Shown one piece after another: positions 41,181-41,972 of a DNA stretch of 41,972 nt (position 1 is its first letter; every line of letters begins with the position of its first letter). This stretch comes from Opitutales bacterium (GTDB lineage: Bacteria > Verrucomicrobiota > Verrucomicrobiia > Opitutales > JAJFLR01). The position numbers and the translations under genes were made by a program. The notes under the pieces were generated by a model. That model was not told the origin of the DNA. It worked only from the letters and a program-made list of their open reading frames with translations, and searched no databases. The DNA is taken from positions 1-41,972 of the forward strand of contig JAJFLR010000076.1 of assembly GCA_021772565.1 (NCBI GenBank), read 5' to 3'.

Positions 41181-41945
41181 GATCATCAGTCTGACCCTTT
41201 TTTATTTCTCGATGCCGACATCAAGGGATTTTTCGATAACATCCCCCACCGTCTCATCGTCGATACCGTTGCTGAAGAAATTGCCGATGGGAATATTCTC
41301 TGCCTTATTGAGAAATTTCTCGCCGCGGCGGTCATGGACAACGGTGTGTTTAAACCGACTAACATCGGCACACCACAAGGCGGGGTGCTTTCACCCTTAC
41401 TTGCCAACATTGTCCTGAATAAATTGGACAAGCAACTCGATCAAGCAGGCTTTCGCTTTGTGCGTTATGCCGACGACTTCATCGTGCTTACCAAAAATCG
41501 CTGTCAAGCGGAAGAGGCTCTGGCATTTGTCAGTCGTATTATGCAGTCCCTCTCCTTGCAATTAAGCCAGGAGAAAACGCAGATTACCACATATCGGAAG
41601 GGATATTCCTTTCTCGGTTTCGTAATCTCGTCACGGTCTCGCAGCATACGTCCCAAATCCATTGAGAAGTTCACAGATAAGATCAAGGAAATTACCCGAA
41701 GGAAACACAATTTCGATGCGGAAGTTATCGAAAAGCTCAACCGAGTCATCAGAGGCACTGCACGGTATTTTGGCACGAAGTTCTCAACCTGTCGAAGTCG
41801 ATTTATCTATCTGGACGCATGGATACGCAGGAGACTGCGCTGCATGAAGTTCAAGAGGAAAAGTCACAGAGACAATTACCGAATGACCGTTGCCACATTC
41901 AATAAACTCGGGCTAGAGAAAATGGTAAACTATTATCAATATTAG
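41181..41945 (+). pseudogene. 5'-truncated group II intron-type reverse transcriptase/maturase
   Basis: The frame is open from 41181, but recognisable protein begins at 41208 (LDADIKGFFDNIPH) with no start codon in range. Following blocks are GTPQGGVLSPLLANIVLNKL (RT4), FVRYADDFIVL with the YADD active site (RT5), YSFLGFVIS and a maturase-like tail (IRRRLRCMKFKRK). The first 120 to 150 residues of a normal RT are missing, so this is a broken gene. No intron domain V/VI is seen in the few bases left. It is distinctly richer in G+C than neighbouring DNA. A shorter ATG start at 41334 would be non-functional. Confidence 0.88.
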
Positions 41946-41972
41946 CTATGAAAGAACGTTTGAAGATTCCTC

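Noticed and set aside
37158-41972. A retron or RT-based defence system built from the reverse transcriptase and the ERCC4 nuclease
   Set aside because: The reverse transcriptase is 5'-truncated and of group II intron type, with no associated structured RNA seen; the nuclease is a separate gene with a TA pair beside it.

Overview
The window reads as a piece of an AT-rich chromosome from a free-living, probably marine, member of the Verrucomicrobiota (an Opitutales-type relative is my best guess). This is an inference from gene content, since no rRNA or other phylogenetic marker is present. The supporting content is three PEP-CTERM tails, a DCC-lipase maturation factor fusion, a ThrH-type phosphatase, a CimA-type citramalate synthase, a GH94-like phosphorylase and an exported-looking Pcm. 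In addition, nearly all start codons lack a Shine-Dalgarno sequence and sit in AT-rich leaders. The sequence has a stable housekeeping core flanked by accessory DNA on both sides.

Left flank (1-5730): the first bases hold the N-terminus of a BPTD_3080-type restriction enzyme on the minus strand. They are followed by a palindromic dispersed repeat, a decayed PEP-CTERM tail and two back-to-back PemK/MazF toxin-antitoxin pairs. hisC and a CNNM/CorC-type membrane protein follow, and then an AbiEii-type nucleotidyltransferase with a small upstream partner.

Core (6299-30908): gdhA; a glutathione-reductase-like flavoprotein with altered catalytic residues; a GH94-like phosphorylase; cysH. On the minus strand come a GT-C/TPR membrane protein, a TolQ/ExbB-type channel, thrH and lgt. 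A lipoprotein gene lies next to lgt, followed by pcm, rdgB, a DCC-LMF fusion, cimA, pyrG, a large PEP-CTERM protein, aroE, a SirB1-family gene, yggS and a LysR regulator. Together these cover nitrogen, sulfur, isoleucine, aromatic and CTP metabolism plus envelope biogenesis. Gene packing is tight, and convergent pairs abut or overlap with no obvious terminators.

Right flank (30909-41972) is a mosaic. A PEP-CTERM gene and a MenH-like/small-membrane-protein pair are each enclosed by copies of the same two flanking repeats. Next come a broken 3' end of an IS256-family element, a GC-rich uup ABC-F gene, a hairpin and a DUF4143 ATPase with two tandem palindromes over its start. A second displaced copy of the uup 3' end follows, then a RelE/ParE-type TA pair. 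An intact IS256-family element is bracketed by 103-bp perfect inverted repeats. The window ends with a DUF4258/DUF2283 pair, a compact ERCC4-(HhH)2 nuclease and a 5'-truncated group II intron-type reverse transcriptase.

I did not find a single clear-cut new multigene system. The best leads are the nested repeat architecture of the right flank, the DUF4143 ATPase with its operator-like palindromes, the stand-alone ERCC4 nuclease, and the two-gene AbiEii-type locus with its uncharacterised partner. No tRNA, rRNA, riboswitch or CRISPR array was recognised.
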